The notes below the pieces were generated by a model. The model was not told where the DNA came from, searched no databases, and saw nothing but the letters and a program-made list of their open reading frames with translations. Positions 7,398 to 8,995 of a stretch of DNA of 8,995 bases are shown one piece after another. Source of the DNA: Caulobacteraceae bacterium UBA5005 (GTDB taxonomy: Bacteria; Pseudomonadota; Alphaproteobacteria; Caulobacterales; Caulobacteraceae); assembly GCA_002398405.1 (NCBI GenBank), contig DGYN01000056.1, forward strand, positions 1 through 8,995, given 5' to 3'. A program made the translations under genes and the position numbers. Numbering within the stretch: the first letter of the stretch is position 1; each line of letters starts with the position of its first letter.

Positions 7398-7433
7398 ACG
7401 GTTCGTCGGAAGAACCTCCCGGTTCGTCGGAAG
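7398..7433 (+). promoter_or_regulatory. 14-bp direct repeat with 21-bp period, candidate LytTR operator
   Basis: CGGTTCGTCGGAAG occurs perfectly at 7399-7412 and 7420-7433, start to start 21 bp, i.e. two helical turns. The published LytTR recognition element is a pair of 9-mers, [TA][AC][CA]GTTN[AG][TG], separated by about 12 bp. Here ACGGTTCGT (7398-7406) fits 8 of 9 positions and CCGGTTCGT (7419-7427) fits 7 of 9, with exactly 12 bp between. The unit's second gene encodes a LytTR protein. A possible -10 element, TAGATA, lies at 7460-7465, placing the repeats just upstream of a -35 position, where an activator could act. The segment can also form rival hairpins: GAACC (7412-7416) may pair with either GGTTC (7400-7404 or 7421-7425). 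Repeat and spacing are seen; the regulator is inferred. Confidence 0.6.
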
Positions 7434-7441
7434 GCGCGGGA

Positions 7442-7453
7442 CATCGGCCGATG
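7442..7453. promoter_or_regulatory. 12-bp perfect palindrome, possible second operator
   Basis: CATCGGCCGATG is a perfect dyad lying between the direct repeats and the TAGATA -10 candidate, where a dimeric regulator could bind. It is short enough to arise by chance in GC-rich DNA, and no family is suggested by the sequence. Confidence 0.3.
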
Positions 7454-7468
7454 CGTGGATAGATATCG

Positions 7469-7492
7469 GGACCTCGCCCTTTCATGAGGTCC
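7469..7492 (+). promoter_or_regulatory. Hairpin over the Shine-Dalgarno of the TPR/heme-motif gene
   Basis: GGACCTC (7469-7475) and GAGGTCC (7486-7492) are perfect reverse complements around a 10-nt loop. GAGG (7486-7489) is the ribosome-binding core for the ATG at 7497 (7-nt spacing), so folding would mask it. The stem is weaker than the one before the MATE gene. The pairing is seen; regulation is inferred. Confidence 0.5.
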
Positions 7493-7496
7493 TCCC

Positions 7497-8150
7497 ATGC
7501 GCATCATCCTTCCCGCCGCCCTCTGCGCGGTCGCCCTGACGACCGCCGCTCTGGCCGCCCCCCAGCGCCTCGACGGCGGCTTCTTCGCCACGGTCTCCGG
7601 TGACCCCGCAGCCATGGCCAAGGCCCTGGCCGACACCGAGGCCGCCCTTACGACAAACCCAAACGACGCCGATATCCTCATCGAGCACGGCGTCCTGAGC
7701 CTGCTCGTCGCCGGCCGCAGCAACCCGCCATCCCTGCCCAAACTGAATGCGGCCCTTGCTGAGATGGACAGGGCCGCGGCCCTGGCGCCCGATAACCAGC
7801 GGGTCCGGACCCTGCGCGGCATCTTCCTGCACCTGGCCAGCCAGGGAACGCCGCCCGCCGTGGCCACCGGCCTGATGGAGAAGGCGCGCACCGATTTCCA
7901 GTACCTCTACGAACGCCAGGCCACTGAACTCGACCAGCTCGGCGAACATCGCCTGGGCGAGCTGCTCCAGATCAAGGGCGACCTCGAAAGCCGCCTTGGC
8001 CGCACGGGAGAGGCGAGCGCCACCTACGCCATGATCAAAGCCAAGCTGCCGAGGACGCCATACGCCCAGCGCGCCGATGAATGGATGAAGACCAGGACGC
8101 CGCTTCCCTCAAACCAGACGACATGCATCGGATGCCACGATACACCTTGA
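7497..8150 (+). CDS. Exported TPR-like protein with C-terminal CxxCH heme-c motif
   Basis: I do not recognise a named family for this 217-residue protein. The N-terminus MRIILPAALCAVALTTAALAA is a Sec signal peptide with an AxA-type cleavage site near residues 18-21, so the mature protein should be periplasmic. The body is Ala/Leu-rich and helical, with TPR-like helix pairs at about 38-73 (ending before TNPNDADILIEHGVLSLL), 81-116 (LAPDNQRVRTLRGIFLHLA) and 150-185. The last residues are CIGCHDTP: Cys210, Cys213 and His214 form a CxxCH c-type heme attachment motif only three residues from the end, with no cytochrome c fold around it. GAGG at 7486-7489 supports the ATG. The next gene, a membrane LytTR regulator, begins within or just after its 3' end. 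Heme attachment is unproven; the motif could instead bind metal or form a disulfide. Confidence 0.75.
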   Translation: MRIILPAALCAVALTTAALAAPQRLDGGFFATVSGDPAAMAKALADTEAALTTNPNDADILIEHGVLSLLVAGRSNPPSLPKLNAALAEMDRAAALAPDNQRVRTLRGIFLHLASQGTPPAVATGLMEKARTDFQYLYERQATELDQLGEHRLGELLQIKGDLESRLGRTGEASATYAMIKAKLPRTPYAQRADEWMKTRTPLPSNQTTCIGCHDTP

Positions 8151-8152
8151 GC

Positions 8153-8956
8153 ATGGGCTGGCGGCTGACCAACGCGGACTGGAAGCGGGAACTTCGCGCC
8201 GTCGCCGCTGTCACCGTCACCGTCGCGCTCATCGTCTCGGGCCTCTGGCTTTGGTTTGGCGGCATACGCTTCCTGCCGGGCGTCATCCGCAACCTGCCGT
8301 TCGCCTTGCTCATCTCGGGGACGATCACCGCGGCCTCCACCGTGCTGTGCACGATCGCCGCAAGGCGCCTGCGGGATCGTCCCGCGCCGATCCGCTGGTC
8401 CGGCTACCTTGCGGCGATGGCGGCGGCGGCGGTGATCGGCACCTGGCTGACGCCGCTGATCCTGTCCGCATTTCAGGTCATGCCCTTCGCCGAGGTAGGG
8501 CGGAATTTCCTGCAGAACATCAAAATGACACTGCCGGTGTCGCTAGTGGCCGGGTCGTTGATCATGGTCGCCAGCGATGGCCGGGCAAAGGTCGAGGCCG
8601 TCCAGGCCCAGAGGCGCGCGCCGGCCAAGCCGCCTCGTCTGGCGTCGCGGGTAGGCGGCAAGATCGAGTTCGTGGACCTCGGTTCGGTCTCTTACGTCTA
8701 CGCCCAGGACAAGCTGACCTTCGCCGTCACTCCGGCGAAACACCACCCGCTGGACCTCTCCATCGCCGAACTGGAGGAAAAGCTCGCCACCGGCGACTGG
8801 ATCCGCATCCACCGCTCCACCCTGGTCAACGCCGAAGCGGTCAGGGAACTGCGCACCAATGTCATGGGCCGCCTCTTCGTCCGTCTGGACGATGGCGCAG
8901 AGCTTGCCGTGGCGCGGGACAGGGCGGCGCAGGTGCGGGCGCGGCTTAAACCCTGA
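8153..8956 (+). CDS. Membrane-embedded LytTR-domain transcriptional regulator
   Basis: This is a predicted one-component regulator with an N-terminal membrane region and a C-terminal LytTR DNA-binding domain. From the ATG at 8153 it has 267 residues. Hydrophobic segments lie at about 16-35, 48-68, 83-106 and 126-141. A short basic linker (QAQRRAPAKPPR) follows, then LytTR at about 165-265. Its hallmarks are GKIEFVDLGSVSYVYAQDKLTF, the LSIAELEEKL helix, WIRIHRSTLVNAEAV and a terminal LAVARDRAAQVRARL. There is no response-receiver domain, so signal input is probably through the membrane part. The start is uncertain. Choosing 8153 leaves 2 nt after the upstream stop (TGAGCATG), suiting translational coupling; in-frame ATGs at 8081, 8123 and 8132 would overlap the upstream gene, and none has a clear Shine-Dalgarno. 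It probably regulates its own operon through the repeats at 7398-7433. Confidence 0.9.
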   Translation: MGWRLTNADWKRELRAVAAVTVTVALIVSGLWLWFGGIRFLPGVIRNLPFALLISGTITAASTVLCTIAARRLRDRPAPIRWSGYLAAMAAAAVIGTWLTPLILSAFQVMPFAEVGRNFLQNIKMTLPVSLVAGSLIMVASDGRAKVEAVQAQRRAPAKPPRLASRVGGKIEFVDLGSVSYVYAQDKLTFAVTPAKHHPLDLSIAELEEKLATGDWIRIHRSTLVNAEAVRELRTNVMGRLFVRLDDGAELAVARDRAAQVRARLKP

Positions 8957-8995
8957 CTACCTCCCCCGTGACCAACGGGAACGGCGGGGGGGGGG
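8957..8995. other. Non-coding tail with small dyad and terminal 10-G run
   Basis: After the LytTR stop, CCCGT (8965-8969) can pair with ACGGG (8975-8979) around 5 nt, and the last ten bases (8986-8995) are all G. The earlier C-run (8963-8967) could also pair with these G residues. No gene or T-run is seen. The poly-G end suggests a contig boundary or a sequencing artefact. Confidence 0.5.

Noticed and set aside
7398..7433. Direct repeat as a CRISPR or attachment-site remnant
   Set aside because: Only two copies, a 7-bp interval, no cas or integrase gene; the regulatory reading fits better.
8081..8152. N-terminal extension of the LytTR protein to ATG 8081
   Set aside because: Would overlap the upstream gene by 70 nt, has no Shine-Dalgarno, and adds a hydrophilic stretch read from the other gene's coding sequence. 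Kept only as an alternative start.

Overview
The window is GC-rich DNA from a chromosome, with every recognisable gene on the + strand. Gene content and style point to an alphaproteobacterium, most likely in or near the Caulobacteraceae (Caulobacter, Phenylobacterium, Brevundimonas). The clues are a plant/cyanobacterial-type glutathione reductase next to rpiA, a class II DAHP synthase, a LytTR regulator fused to membrane helices, a PA-domain M28 lipoprotein peptidase, and few GANTC sites by eye. This placement is inference; there is no rRNA or other phylogenetic marker here.

Layout: (1) 1-1791, the 3' end of rpiA followed after 15 nt by gor, a probable operon linking the non-oxidative pentose phosphate pathway with NADPH-dependent glutathione recycling. 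(2) 1792-1911, an intergenic stretch holding a perfect 25-bp inverted repeat pair (REP-like), whose left arm abuts a T-run and may form the gor terminator. (3) 1912-2913, an ExoZ/OafA-like membrane acyltransferase. (4) 2964-4343, class II DAHP synthase, the first step of the shikimate pathway. (5) 4383-7394, a MATE-family exporter and an M28 peptidase lipoprotein 18 nt apart, probably co-transcribed. The MATE ribosome-binding site lies inside a perfect 10-bp hairpin. (6) 7395-8956, a compact two-gene unit. It has an upstream region with a 14-bp direct repeat at 21-bp period, a 12-bp palindrome and a second hairpin over a Shine-Dalgarno sequence. Then come an exported TPR-like protein ending in a c-type heme motif (CIGCH) and a membrane-embedded LytTR transcription factor. 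(7) 8957-8995, a short tail ending in ten G residues, probably a contig end.

Most genes are ordinary housekeeping or accessory genes. The part most worth a second look is region 6. The direct repeats have the 9-bp element and 12-bp spacer reported for LytTR binding sites, which suggests that the membrane LytTR protein controls its own operon. Its partner is a periplasmic protein with a possible terminal heme, so the pair may be a small redox- or heme-linked sensing unit. That functional reading is a hypothesis built from sequence layout.
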